Shown: positions 1 to 7,743, counted from the stretch's first letter. The stretch: 12,013 nt of DNA from JBAPRR01 sp049281195 (GCA_049281195.1 JBAPRR010000043.1:1-12013), one strand, 5' to 3'. The notes: generated from the letters alone by a model not told the origin. A program made the numbers and translations.

Positions 1-2471
1 TTCCAGATCAGTAGGCGAGCGTGGTTGATCGGCAGTGGCACCTTCTGCATCAGCTCGAAGGCTTGATCGAAGTGAAAGTAGGAGGCCTCCAGGTCCCCGG
101 CATTCTCAGCCACCAGAGCCCGCCCCGCCTGGGCGTATACGCGAGGCCAGATACAAGGCAGGTCCACCACCGCCCGATCGAGCCAGTCGATGACCCTCTG
201 CAGGTCATCGAAGCGCCCGGCCAGCCTGTAGCAGCCGATCGCAGGTTCCCACCACGGGATGATGCACGGCTCATGCAGGCCGCGCGCCTCTGCGATGGAG
301 GCTCCTCTGTCCAAGGCCGCGCAGGCAGAGAGCGCGTCGCCCGACATCAAGTCGAGGGTGGCCCGGGCACGAACGGTCCACAGGGCAATCGCCGGCGGCT
401 TCACCTGCAAATGCTCGAGGATCGATTCGAGGAACGCGCACTTGCTCTCGGCCTCGGCCGGACGGTCCTGCTCGATGGACAGCAGACACTGCATCATAGT
501 GACGAACGGGGTCATCACCGGCATGATCTCTATCAGGCTCTCCAGCTTGGCGATGTCCTCTGCAACGGCGCTGAGCCGACCGGTGCGGTACATCAGATCC
601 CCGTGCATCATCAGATGCGCTCCCATGGCACCGGTCCAACTGCGCCCTTCGGCAGCCTGGAAACCGATGTCGAACGCGTGCTGCGCCTCTTCGAAGTGCT
701 CGGTCGCAGCGGCGGCCCCCGCGTACCAGACGAGGGGCCACCACCCGGACTCGCTGAATTCGTCGAGGAGGCCCGGATCGGATTCGATGGTCCCAACCGC
801 ACGAGCAAGAACCTTGTATCCCTCGTACACGCCGAGCATCAGCGATCCGGAGCCCCACGCCGCGTCGATCTGGAGCTTGGTGGTCAGGTTGTCAGGCGGT
901 GCGATCCATCGCGCGCTCTCTGCCATACGGATCACCGATTCGGCTCCCTGGAAGGTGCGCGCCGCGAATGCTCCCTTCAACAGCGCATGAACCGCCAATG
1001 TCGAGTCCAGTGGCTCGAGGATCCTGGCAGCCTCCTCGAAGCACGCAACGGGTGATCCGGGCCGGCCGGCAATGAGGCGGGCGGCTCCGAGTGCGATCAG
1101 GGCCCTGCCCCTTTCGATACCGTCGAAGTCCCGACGTAACAGGAGCTCCTCCAGCCTCTTCACCGCTTCGGCCGCGGATCCGGTTTCTATGAGTGCTTCA
1201 GCGAGCTCACGAACGAGCGCGGGCGGAGGATCGCCACCGGCAATCTCGATCGCGTTGGAGAGCAGATGGAGCGCGGATGACCACGCCCCGGCCTTGTTGG
1301 CTTCGGTTCCTGCTTGAAGCATGCAGGCAACGGCGTCGGGGTCGGTGGTTCCTGCGAGGATCGCATGCTCAGCAGCCTCGGCCGCAGGTGCACCCATGGA
1401 TCGGAGCACCCTGAACGCCGAACGATGAAGCTCGCTGCGAAGAGGATCGTGGATGCCTTCGTAAAGCGCACCACTGAATGCAGGGTGTACGAAGCTTGCC
1501 TCCGAGGTGCCCGGTTCGACGATCCTGGCGGCGATGGCTTCGTCCAGAGCGATGGCGGCGATGTCCGAATCCATTCCTGCCACGTCTCGAGCCGCGGAGG
1601 GCCGGAACGTCGTGCCGAAGATGCTGGCGGATCTGAGGAGACGAAACGTTGCCTCTGAGACGGACGCGAACCGACGGAGCAGGATGTCGCGACGCCTGCT
1701 CGAGAAGGGCTCGAATGCCGGGATGGGATGCCCACCGAGCAGTGACCGCGCGACCTCTTCCAACAGAAGGGGGTTGCCGGCGCAGGCGCTCGCAGCCTCT
1801 GTTGCGACCCCCGAAGACACTCCTCCCCAGACCTTCGCCATCAACAGAGCGCGGGAGGCCTCGTCACTGAGTGGCAACAGCTCGCAGACCTCACTCAGCC
1901 CGTCCTGGTTCAGGCTTCCGGCCACCTCGAGCGCATCTGTCGGCCAGGGACGAAGTGTCGCCACCAGAGCGACCCGGCGCGAAGCGATGTGCCGAGAGAT
2001 GAATTCGACGAGGGCCAGCGAGTCGGGGTCCGCCCAGTGAAGGTCGTCGAGAACGAGTACCACCGGGGATTCGGCGGAGCATTCGTCCAGAGCCCGGATG
2101 CTCGAAAGAAAACGGTTGGACCGCTCGTCTTGACCGTTTAGCGCCCGTCCGCGTGTGCTCGTATTTATCGCCAGGCTGGCGAACAATTGGTCGGCTATGG
2201 CGAATGCCTGCCCCGTGTCATACGGACCGGCGCTCGTTCGCCCGACTACATAAGGACCGAGGAGTCGACGTTGGATCGGCGCGGCCTTGGCCTCGATCCT
2301 TCGCAAAAGGGTGGTCTTTCCGAGCCCTGCTTCGCCGACAAGAAAAAGACTTCTGCCTTCCCCCTCCGACAGCCGATCGAGAACGGAGTCGATGGCCTCG
2401 ATCGCCTCGCGGCGTTCGAAGAGAGCGGTCGCGCCCACCGGCTCGTATTCCGACCCCACGGATTCCCGCAT
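1..2471 (-). CDS. LuxR-family (LAL-type) ATPase regulator, C-terminus cut off
   Basis: Large transcriptional regulator of the MalT/LAL kind, in which an N-terminal AAA/NACHT-like ATPase is followed by a helical repeat region and normally a C-terminal LuxR helix-turn-helix. About 823 residues are visible and the frame stays open to the window start, so the DNA-binding domain, if present, lies outside. Walker A (GEAGLGKTT) is at residues 46-54 and Walker B (VVLVLDDLHWAD) at about 137-148, followed by a sensor-like strand (VALVATLRP). From about residue 380 the protein is alanine- and leucine-rich with TPR-like helical pairs. I chose the ATG at 2471 because GAGGGG lies six bases upstream of it; an in-frame ATG at 2516 adds 15 residues, has no Shine-Dalgarno, and could only work as a leaderless start. 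The gene points away from the zinc-knuckle gene. Ligand and target genes cannot be read from sequence. The ATPase family call is secure; the LuxR C-terminus is inferred. Confidence 0.88.
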   Translation of the reverse strand, partial: MRESVGSEYEPVGATALFERREAIEAIDSVLDRLSEGEGRSLFLVGEAGLGKTTLLRRIEAKAAPIQRRLLGPYVVGRTSAGPYDTGQAFAIADQLFASLAINTSTRGRALNGQDERSNRFLSSIRALDECSAESPVVLVLDDLHWADPDSLALVEFISRHIASRRVALVATLRPWPTDALEVAGSLNQDGLSEVCELLPLSDEASRALLMAKVWGGVSSGVATEAASACAGNPLLLEEVARSLLGGHPIPAFEPFSSRRRDILLRRFASVSEATFRLLRSASIFGTTFRPSAARDVAGMDSDIAAIALDEAIAARIVEPGTSEASFVHPAFSGALYEGIHDPLRSELHRSAFRVLRSMGAPAAEAAEHAILAGTTDPDAVACMLQAGTEANKAGAWSSALHLLSNAIEIAGGDPPPALVRELAEALIETGSAAEAVKRLEELLLRRDFDGIERGRALIALGAARLIAGRPGSPVACFEEAARILEPLDSTLAVHALLKGAFAARTFQGAESVIRMAESARWIAPPDNLTTKLQIDAAWGSGSLMLGVYEGYKVLARAVGTIESDPGLLDEFSESGWWPLVWYAGAAAATEHFEEAQHAFDIGFQAAEGRSWTGAMGAHLMMHGDLMYRTGRLSAVAEDIAKLESLIEIMPVMTPFVTMMQCLLSIEQDRPAEAESKCAFLESILEHLQVKPPAIALWTVRARATLDLMSGDALSACAALDRGASIAEARGLHEPCIIPWWEPAIGCYRLAGRFDDLQRVIDWLDRAVVDLPCIWPRVYAQAGRALVAENAGDLEASYFHFDQAFELMQKVPLPINHARLLIW

Positions 2472-2477
2472 CGTAAG

Positions 2478-2483
2478 CCCCTC
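2478..2483 (-). promoter_or_regulatory. Shine-Dalgarno supporting the internal start of the LAL regulator
   Basis: GAGGGG on the minus strand, six bases before the ATG at 2471. It is the reason for preferring this start to the ATG at 2516, which has no purine-rich motif in front of it. Confidence 0.45.
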
Positions 2484-2516
2484 GCGCCCACTGTACGTAT
2501 CAGGTTGGTCACTCAT

Positions 2517-2756
2517 CAAGCATAAAATACAAGATCTTTGAGAAATGCCCCCTTAATGATAGGTCGGCATCCCGATGTATTGGCGGCTCATCCTCAATAG
2601 CGTTGCGGAGCAGAGGCAAACCGAGCGGTCGGTGCCGGCGGGACGGCTAAGTGCGCGCAGGTGGCTTTCAGGCATAACAGGCGGGCAGGCCCTGAACGTA
2701 ATGCTCCCGGAACGGAGTAATGACGCTGGCCACCCATTATTCGCAGGAGCTCGACA
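2517..2756. other. Divergent intergenic region without a convincing gene
   Basis: This stretch separates the minus-strand regulator from the plus-strand zinc-knuckle gene and must hold both promoters. A 66-codon plus-strand frame (2575-2775) and a minus-strand frame (2553-2948) cross it. Neither has a ribosome site or recognisable protein features, and both overlap the zinc-knuckle gene. An A/T-rich patch at about 2520-2535 (TATTTT on the minus strand just before the ATG at 2516) could be a -10 element, but I see no matching -35. No strong hairpin was seen. Confidence 0.4.
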
Positions 2757-3296
2757 ATGGCCGACGCTTTGGTGAAGACGCACGAGGTTCCAGCTGTTGA
2801 ATTTGCTGACCAGCGTCCTGGATTCGGGCCGCATGTCAGCCCGTGGATCAGACGCTGCTCGGTAATCGCACCTCCCCTTCAATTGGTCAAAGACAGCCCC
2901 CGGATCAACGAAATCAGCGCTCCCGAGAAGAGGGCCCGCAAGGCTCAAAAACCCACAGGGACGCCGAAATACAGTGAAGCCACTTGCATCTTCTGCGGAA
3001 ACGATCTCGGAGCGCGCAATTCGAGCGGGCGCCGGCGCGTGTACTGCACCCAGTCGTGCAGGCAGCGCGCTTACCAGTCACGCAAGCGCGCCACCCAACT
3101 AGGCCTCCGCGATGGTGAACAGGTCGTCTCGCTCATGACGGTGACCCGAATAAACAAGGGACTGAAGTCCCTTGCGAAGGCGCTCACACAAGTCGAGAAG
3201 GCGCACATGGATGCGGCGGACGAAAACGTTGCCGCCCTGTGCGCTGCCGCACGAAAGCTGGGCAAGCTGACCTTGGGGCACCGGGGCGGCCACTAG
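2757..3296 (+). CDS. Small zinc-knuckle protein (CX2C-X16-CX3C), function unknown
   Basis: A 179-residue, strongly basic protein. Four cysteines, C77, C80, C97 and C101, form CX2C-X16-CX3C, and the second pair sits in RRRVYCTQSCRQRAYQSRKR. Short actinobacterial proteins with this 'rYCs..CRQRAYR.R' signature are common and usually annotated as hypothetical or zinc-ribbon proteins. The arginine/lysine-rich flank suggests nucleic-acid binding. Residues 1-70 are low in recognisable structure; residues 120-172 look like a long helix or short coiled coil (repeated KxLxK and AxxL patterns). The ATG at 2757 follows AGGAG at a spacing of seven bases, so the start is well supported. It precedes the OsmC gene by 128 bases and has no obvious functional tie to it. 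The zinc site is seen in sequence; DNA or RNA binding is inferred. Confidence 0.82.
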   Translation: MADALVKTHEVPAVEFADQRPGFGPHVSPWIRRCSVIAPPLQLVKDSPRINEISAPEKRARKAQKPTGTPKYSEATCIFCGNDLGARNSSGRRRVYCTQSCRQRAYQSRKRATQLGLRDGEQVVSLMTVTRINKGLKSLAKALTQVEKAHMDAADENVAALCAAARKLGKLTLGHRGGH

Positions 3297-3371
3297 CAGG
3301 CTCGTTTACTGGAGCACTGTCCGGACGGCCAGAAGTTTTCCCCGATCCTCATATGGTGGGAGGCGGGTGAA

Positions 3372-3402
3372 GACCGACTCTGGATCGGTCCACACCTATT
3401 AC
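3372..3402 (+). promoter_or_regulatory. Candidate promoter/operator of the osmC-thiolase pair
   Basis: A perfect 6-bp inverted repeat, GACCGA (3372-3377) and TCGGTC (3385-3390), with a 7-base gap overlaps a possible promoter. The parts would be CCGACT as a weak -35 (3374-3379), 17 bases of spacer, then TATTAC as -10 (3397-3402). Transcription would begin near 3409, giving a leader of about 16 bases that carries the ribosome site. The inverted repeat sits where a repressor would block RNA polymerase. The promoter matches are modest, so this is a proposal. Confidence 0.3.
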
Positions 3403-3424
3403 GGAGCACCGGACAGGAGGGACC

Positions 3425-3850
3425 ATGCCTGCAAAGGCGAGCGCAGAGTGGAAGGGGGACGTCCGCTCAGGGACCGGGACGTTCACGGCGGGTGACACAA
3501 TCACCGGCGGTTATACCTACAAGTCCAGGTTCGAGGATGGCCCCGGATCCAATCCGGAACAACTGATCGGGGCTGCCCACGCAGCATGTTTCTCGATGGC
3601 ACTGTCGAACCTTCTCGCCCAATCGGGGCACGCCCCGGATTCCGTACAAACCAACGCCACCGTCACCTTGAGACTGGTCGACGGCCAGCCGACGATCACC
3701 AAGATCGAACTGGTCACGGTTGGACACGTCCCCGGAATCGACGAGACCACCTTTGTCGAGCAGGCCCAAAAGGCCAAGCACGGCTGCCCGGTCAGCCGTG
3801 CTCTGGCCGGTGTTCCGGAGATAACCCTGCACGCGTCCCTGGCCGGGTGA
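3425..3850 (+). CDS. OsmC/Ohr-family peroxiredoxin
   Basis: A 141-residue protein, the usual length for OsmC/Ohr proteins, which are cytoplasmic thiol peroxidases that reduce organic and fatty-acid hydroperoxides. The two redox cysteines are present: C55 in the HAACFSMAL motif and C121 in HGCPVSRAL. The conserved glutamate is E45 in SNPEQLIGAAH. The N-terminal A-x-W-x-G-x-(V/L) start and the G-T-G-T-F strand also fit. The C-terminal CPVSRAL form and the tryptophan-led start look more like OsmC than Ohr, but sequence alone does not settle the subgroup. The ATG follows a near-ideal AGGAGGG with four bases between. The stop codon is four bases before the thiolase start, so both are read from one mRNA and may be translationally coupled. 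A candidate operator lies just upstream. Family assignment is confident; substrate is inferred. Confidence 0.94.
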   Translation: MPAKASAEWKGDVRSGTGTFTAGDTITGGYTYKSRFEDGPGSNPEQLIGAAHAACFSMALSNLLAQSGHAPDSVQTNATVTLRLVDGQPTITKIELVTVGHVPGIDETTFVEQAQKAKHGCPVSRALAGVPEITLHASLAG

Positions 3851-3854
3851 TGTC

Positions 3855-5090
3855 GTGACCGACGCCTATCTGCTCGGAGGGGTCAGAACGCCTTTTGGAA
3901 AGTACGGCGGTGCGCTCTCGCATATAAGGCTCGACGATCTTCTCGGTAAGACGATGGTCGCAGCCTGCGAGCACACAGGAGTACCGCTCGATCAGGTGGG
4001 CGACATTGCTGCCGGATGCGTCAATCCGGCCCACGAGGGCATGGGCGACGTCGCGCGCTGGGCCGCGCTCGCCGCGGGATTCCCCGACTCGGTCCCCGCT
4101 GTGACGGTCAATCGCTTCTGCGCATCCTCTCTTACCGCGACGATCATGATCTCCAATTCGATCAAGGCCGACGAGCTCTCCTTGGGTCTCGCCGGCGGAG
4201 CAGAGTCGATGTCGCGATCGGGGTGGGCGTTCATGAAAGGCGAATCCGCCTTCAGCCCTCGCGGCCCTCTGTTCATCCTGGACACGATGTGGGCAGGCGC
4301 CGGTGGACCACCACACCCCGCCCTGCTCGCGTCCGGCGCATACATCGAGATGATCAACACGGCCCAGAATGTCGCCGACCGTTACGACCTCAGCCGCGAG
4401 GAGATTGACGACTTCGCCTTCAGGTCTCACACCCACGCTGCCGCTGCGCGTGATTCGGGGAGGTTCGCGCTCGAGATCCACCCCGTCGAGATTCCGGCGA
4501 CCAGAAAGACCCCGGCAGTAGTGATCGAGAACGACGAGATCATCAGGTCCGACACAACGCTCGAGGCACTCGCGGCCCTCCCCCCGCAACCGGGAACGAC
4601 CCAGATGACGGCCGGAAACTCATCGCCCCTTACTGATGGCGCGAGCGCCGTCCTCGTGGCGAGCCGGGCGGCTGCGGACTCGCTCGGCATCCCGGTCATG
4701 GCAAAGGTGGTCGCATCAGCGACCCATGCGCTCGATCCGAAGATCATGGGTATCGCCCCGGCTTTCGCCATGGCGAAAGCCCTGAAACTCGCGGGCCTCA
4801 AGCCCGAGCAGATCGACCTCTGGGAAGTGCATGAGGCGTTCTCGGCTCAAGCGCTCGGAGTGCTTCGCGAGCTCACCACTCAACTCGACGGTTTCGAGGT
4901 CCCCGACGACAAGCTGAACCCGAACGGCGGAGCGGTTGCCATCGGACACCCGTTCGGCGCATCGGGGACCCGTTATGTTCTGACCCTCGCCACAGAGCTC
5001 CGTCTGCGGGGCGCGCGTTACGGGATACTCGGCGTCTGCGTGGGATCGGGACAGGGGGTCGCGCTGATCCTGGAGAACATAGCTACCTGA
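3855..5090 (+). CDS. Thiolase (acetyl-CoA acyltransferase), FadA/FadI type
   Basis: A 411-residue thiolase that would cleave 3-ketoacyl-CoA with CoA to acetyl-CoA and a shortened acyl-CoA, or run the reverse condensation. The nucleophile is C89 (VNRFCASSL), the active-site histidine is H365 (GHPFGASGTR) and the proton-shuttle cysteine is C395 (CVGSGQG). Two details depart from the biosynthetic acetoacetyl-CoA type: the usual NEAF motif is HEAFS (H326), as in trifunctional-protein beta subunits and FadI-type long-chain thiolases, and the usual CxGGGQG reads CVGSGQG. This favours a degradative, longer-chain enzyme. The start is GTG at 3855; the nearby ATG at 3850 reads into a stop after two codons. 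The gene follows osmC by four bases. No dehydrogenase or hydratase partner lies next to it. Thiolase identity is very secure; chain length is inferred. Confidence 0.95.
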   Translation: MTDAYLLGGVRTPFGKYGGALSHIRLDDLLGKTMVAACEHTGVPLDQVGDIAAGCVNPAHEGMGDVARWAALAAGFPDSVPAVTVNRFCASSLTATIMISNSIKADELSLGLAGGAESMSRSGWAFMKGESAFSPRGPLFILDTMWAGAGGPPHPALLASGAYIEMINTAQNVADRYDLSREEIDDFAFRSHTHAAAARDSGRFALEIHPVEIPATRKTPAVVIENDEIIRSDTTLEALAALPPQPGTTQMTAGNSSPLTDGASAVLVASRAAADSLGIPVMAKVVASATHALDPKIMGIAPAFAMAKALKLAGLKPEQIDLWEVHEAFSAQALGVLRELTTQLDGFEVPDDKLNPNGGAVAIGHPFGASGTRYVLTLATELRLRGARYGILGVCVGSGQGVALILENIAT

Positions 5091-5107
5091 GACGTAGCTA
5101 CCTGAGA
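5080..5107 (+). repeat. 15-bp tandem duplication spanning the thiolase stop codon
   Basis: The 13-mer TAGCTACCTGAGA occurs at 5080-5092 and again at 5095-5107, a period of 15 bases. Since 15 is five codons, the second copy puts another in-frame TGA (5103-5105) after the real stop (5088-5090). The second copy also creates a perfect 8-bp palindrome, GTAGCTAC (5094-5101). The repeat fills nearly all of the 21 bases between two convergent genes. It is most simply a replication-slippage duplication. Confidence 0.85.
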
Positions 5108-5111
5108 GAAA

Positions 5112-6908
5112 TCAGTCGGGCCTCGAGGGAACCACCGAATCTCCGCTGAGATCCCGTTGCAGGCCGGCTACGGCGCGGTTCAACCGTACGAATTCGGCGA
5201 CAGCGTCATCGCGGGTGCGGACCCCGAGCTTGCGGTAGGCATTCGCGAGATGTGATTCGACTGTCCTGACCGAAACATCCAAGCGCTCGGCCATCTTTGC
5301 CGCGCTCACGGAATCGCAAAGCAGCTCGAGGATCTCGACCTCGCGCGCCGTAAAGCTGGCCAGCAGTTTTCCGGCAGTGGCGGCGTGTGCCACGAGCTCT
5401 CGCTCGAGGCGCTTTCTGCGCGTTATGTCCTCGACGATGAAAAGCCCATAGATCGGGCGTCCGAGATCGTTTCTGATCATCGAGCCGGTAACGCTGGCGT
5501 ATACGACACCGCCCGTTCGCGTGACGAAGCGCAACTCCATCTGATGGCTTGCGATCGGTTCGCTCGAGACCCGCTTGACCAGCTCGGACTGGAGCATGAA
5601 GTCGTCGCGTGAAGTGAAGGATTCGAACGTGGTGCCGACGAGATCTTCACGCGTACGGTCAAGAAGCCTGCACATCGAATCGTTGACGTTCGCTATCTGA
5701 AAGGCGAGGTCAACGACTGCGATCCCGAGGGGGCCCTGCTTGAAAACTTGACCGAAACGTTGGACGCTCTCCAACAGCTCTTCTTCGATTCGCTTTTGTT
5801 CGGTTACGTCACGGAAGGTCCACACGATTCCGGTGATGGCCCCGTCGACGCGTTGAGGTCGGTAGCTGCGCTCGAATACGCGACCGTCTTTGAACTCGAG
5901 GATGTCGTTACCTTCGGCCTCCGGAGTCGAGTAAACCTCGCTGACCGTGGCCTGGAATCCATAAGGGGAAATGAGCTGATCCTTCACGAAGGCGACCAGA
6001 ACCGCAGAGTCCCTCTTCGAAAGCACGGAGTCGGGGATCCTCCACATGTTGGCGAAGCGCCGGTTGAAGCTGGTTACACGTCCAGAGGTATCGACCACCA
6101 ATATCCCGTCGACGGTCGCCTCGAGAGTCGACGACAGGATCGAGAGCGTCTCTTTGAGCTCGAGCTCCGCAGCCGTCCGCGCCCGGATGTCGTGAGCCGA
6201 GACGACGTATCCGTTCACCGTGGGGTCATCGACAAGGTTCACGATCGTCAGCTCGAAGGGGATGGTCGTACTACTCGCGTACCTCAGCATCCCCACGTCC
6301 ACCACGACTGGATGGGCCGCCGATGCACCGTTGGCGGCCCGATCCATCGCCATAAGGAGGCTGCTGCGATCCTCCTCTGTGATGAGGTCTGCCAGTGACC
6401 GATGCGCGACGAGCTCGGGGTCGTGGCCGAGCACCCGGGTGATCGCGGCGGAGACCGAAATCACGAAACCTGTCTCCGAAACGAGGAAAGTGATCGCCGC
6501 GGAGTTCTGCACGACCGAGCGGAGTCTGGCCTCTTCGTTCTGAGCGATCTCGAAACGCCTGCGTTCTGTGAGATCGCGCATGGAGAACAGGACGACCTTC
6601 TCACCCTCCCAATCGACCGGGGAGCCGATCACCTCCATCAGGCGCCATCCCGTTGGCGTCTTCGCCCGGACCTCGATCAGGGTGCCTGTTTCCTTGCCCT
6701 GGACGCTCGCCAGGGAGCGCAGGACGAATTCGATGTCGTCGGGGTGAACCAGATCCAGCACGGGCAGGTCGATGGTGTCTTCGAGGGTCCTGCTGAACAA
6801 TCGCGCCGCGGCACGGTTTCCCCATTTCAGGCGACCGAGCGCGTCGAGGACGACGACCGTATCTGGTAATTGGTCAAGCAACCGCGCCAGGGCCTTGTCC
6901 AGAGACAC
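5112..6908 (-). CDS. Four-PAS sensor protein with LuxR-type DNA-binding domain
   Basis: A 598-residue soluble one-component regulator. Four PAS domains occupy about residues 8-115, 127-245, 256-370 and 379-497. Each ends with a typical PAC tail (RDLTERRRFE, HDIRARTAAE, RDVTEQKRIE, EDITRRKRLE). A LuxR/GerE helix-turn-helix follows at about 518-580, with the recognition helix in SVRTVESHLANAYRKLGV. There is no receiver, histidine-kinase or transmembrane segment, so sensing and DNA binding lie in one chain. No flavin-binding LOV cysteine motif was seen, and the ligand is unknown. I chose GTG at 6908 because GAGGAG sits six bases upstream; an ATG at 6983 would add 25 residues, lacks a ribosome site, and its codons are poor in third-position G/C. 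The gene converges on the thiolase and follows the membrane-protein gene by 143 bases. Domain calls are secure; the exact start is less so. Confidence 0.92.
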   Translation of the reverse strand: MSLDKALARLLDQLPDTVVVLDALGRLKWGNRAAARLFSRTLEDTIDLPVLDLVHPDDIEFVLRSLASVQGKETGTLIEVRAKTPTGWRLMEVIGSPVDWEGEKVVLFSMRDLTERRRFEIAQNEEARLRSVVQNSAAITFLVSETGFVISVSAAITRVLGHDPELVAHRSLADLITEEDRSSLLMAMDRAANGASAAHPVVVDVGMLRYASSTTIPFELTIVNLVDDPTVNGYVVSAHDIRARTAAELELKETLSILSSTLEATVDGILVVDTSGRVTSFNRRFANMWRIPDSVLSKRDSAVLVAFVKDQLISPYGFQATVSEVYSTPEAEGNDILEFKDGRVFERSYRPQRVDGAITGIVWTFRDVTEQKRIEEELLESVQRFGQVFKQGPLGIAVVDLAFQIANVNDSMCRLLDRTREDLVGTTFESFTSRDDFMLQSELVKRVSSEPIASHQMELRFVTRTGGVVYASVTGSMIRNDLGRPIYGLFIVEDITRRKRLERELVAHAATAGKLLASFTAREVEILELLCDSVSAAKMAERLDVSVRTVESHLANAYRKLGVRTRDDAVAEFVRLNRAVAGLQRDLSGDSVVPSRPD

Positions 6909-6914
6909 CAACTT

Positions 6915-6920
6915 CTCCTC
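6915..6920 (-). promoter_or_regulatory. Shine-Dalgarno fixing the PAS-LuxR start
   Basis: GAGGAG, with a second GGAGG just upstream, lies six bases before GTG 6908. It decides between this start and the ATG at 6983. Confidence 0.5.
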
Positions 6921-7051
6921 GGGTCCTCCGTTTTTACTACAACCCACGCATTTTCGCACCAAAACGCCCTGATCAAGCGTCATGAAGCGGATAACGCTGT
7001 CATTACAAAAGGTTCATTCAGGAGCGGCCACAGGCATTCAAAACAGGAAAA

Positions 7052-7663
7052 TCACAAGTCGCCGGAATCCTCGATGGCGGAACGCTCTTCACGCGGGATC
7101 CGCCCGACGAGTGGGGCGACGGCGGCATCGACTCGAGCCATTTGATCCTTGAGCTTTTGGTGGTTCTTAGGGGTGATCCGCCCGTCAGTCCGGGAATTCA
7201 GAGCCCGGACCATCAATGCCGCCATTCTCTGTACCTCTTCGAGAAATGTACGAGCAACCGGATCGTCGAAGAGGGTCGACGAAGCGGTGAGAAGCATGCT
7301 CGCGAATGTCCTGATCTCCTCCGACCCGGCGTCCGGCTGATCTGCTCCGGATTGCTGGGTTACAGACCCGTAGGCCCTTTTGGCCTGGCCGTAGACCAGC
7401 AGTGCCTGAACTGCGACGGACGTCTGTCGCTCGCGGCGCTGGCGTCGGGCCACGACCTCATCGACAATCAATGCCGTCACGGCCAAGACCAGCAGGTTGG
7501 ACACGATCGACCCGGTCAGTGAATGACGGTCCCAGAAAGTCCTGAATCCCGCGATGGAGAGGTCGCAGACGACAAGCGCTATGAGGCCGGCGGCTACGAC
7601 GCCGGCGCCGGCCCGACGGATCCAGCGATTCACGTCGCCGTTCGTTCGGGACCTGACCGGCAT
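7052..7663 (-). CDS. Conserved actinobacterial two-helix membrane protein
   Basis: A 203-residue protein of unknown function. Two transmembrane helices are predicted by eye at about residues 18-38 and 51-72, joined by a short loop containing FWDRH. A basic cluster (RRQRRERQ) follows, which by the positive-inside rule keeps the C-terminus in the cytoplasm. The remaining 120 or so residues look soluble and mainly helical, with VAVQALLVYGQAKRAYG right after the basic cluster. The pattern VDEVVARRQRRER plus a QALxVYGQA segment is one I associate with hypothetical proteins of actinobacteria, from memory and not from a search. The ATG at 7663 has no clear ribosome site and an out-of-frame ORF overlaps it, so the true N-terminus is uncertain. 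It lies divergent to the SnoaL-like gene and upstream of the PAS regulator in the same direction. Confidence 0.8.
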   Translation of the reverse strand: MPVRSRTNGDVNRWIRRAGAGVVAAGLIALVVCDLSIAGFRTFWDRHSLTGSIVSNLLVLAVTALIVDEVVARRQRRERQTSVAVQALLVYGQAKRAYGSVTQQSGADQPDAGSEEIRTFASMLLTASSTLFDDPVARTFLEEVQRMAALMVRALNSRTDGRITPKNHQKLKDQMARVDAAVAPLVGRIPREERSAIEDSGDL

Positions 7664-7734
7664 GATCGATCGACCATAGTTTCCATGATGCGGGTGAACA
7701 CGCTGCTCAGCTGCGCCAACGTCTCCTGCGGCAT
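7630..7734 (-). other. Possible 34-codon leader ORF or frameshifted N-terminus
   Basis: An ATG-started frame of 34 codons runs on the minus strand from 7734 to a TGA at 7630-7632. It overlaps the first 34 bases of the membrane-protein gene in another frame. Its first 17 codons end almost only in G or C, as coding DNA does here, and encode MPQETLAQLSSVFTRIM, a plausible amphipathic helix. No ribosome site precedes it, and its start is only 9 bases from the opposite-strand SnoaL-like start. It may be a leader peptide, the true N-terminus separated by a frameshift, or chance. Confidence 0.2.
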
Positions 7735-7743
7735 AGTGAGCCG

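Noticed and set aside
21..1055. A 344-codon plus-strand frame opposite the LAL regulator
   Set aside because: It is antisense to a gene with clear ATPase motifs, has no ribosome site or known features, and its Arg/Gly/His-rich make-up is typical of shadows in GC-rich DNA.
2575..2775. A 66-codon plus-strand frame upstream of the zinc-knuckle gene
   Set aside because: No Shine-Dalgarno, G/C at third positions drops in its second half, and it overlaps the next gene out of frame. A real small protein cannot be fully excluded.
2553..2948. A 131-codon minus-strand frame between the regulator and the zinc-knuckle gene
   Set aside because: It overlaps the well-supported zinc-knuckle gene, lacks a ribosome site and resembles no protein family I know.
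3792..4589. A 265-codon minus-strand frame inside the thiolase
   Set aside because: It is antisense to an unmistakable thiolase with all catalytic motifs, and its residue make-up is that of a frame shadow.
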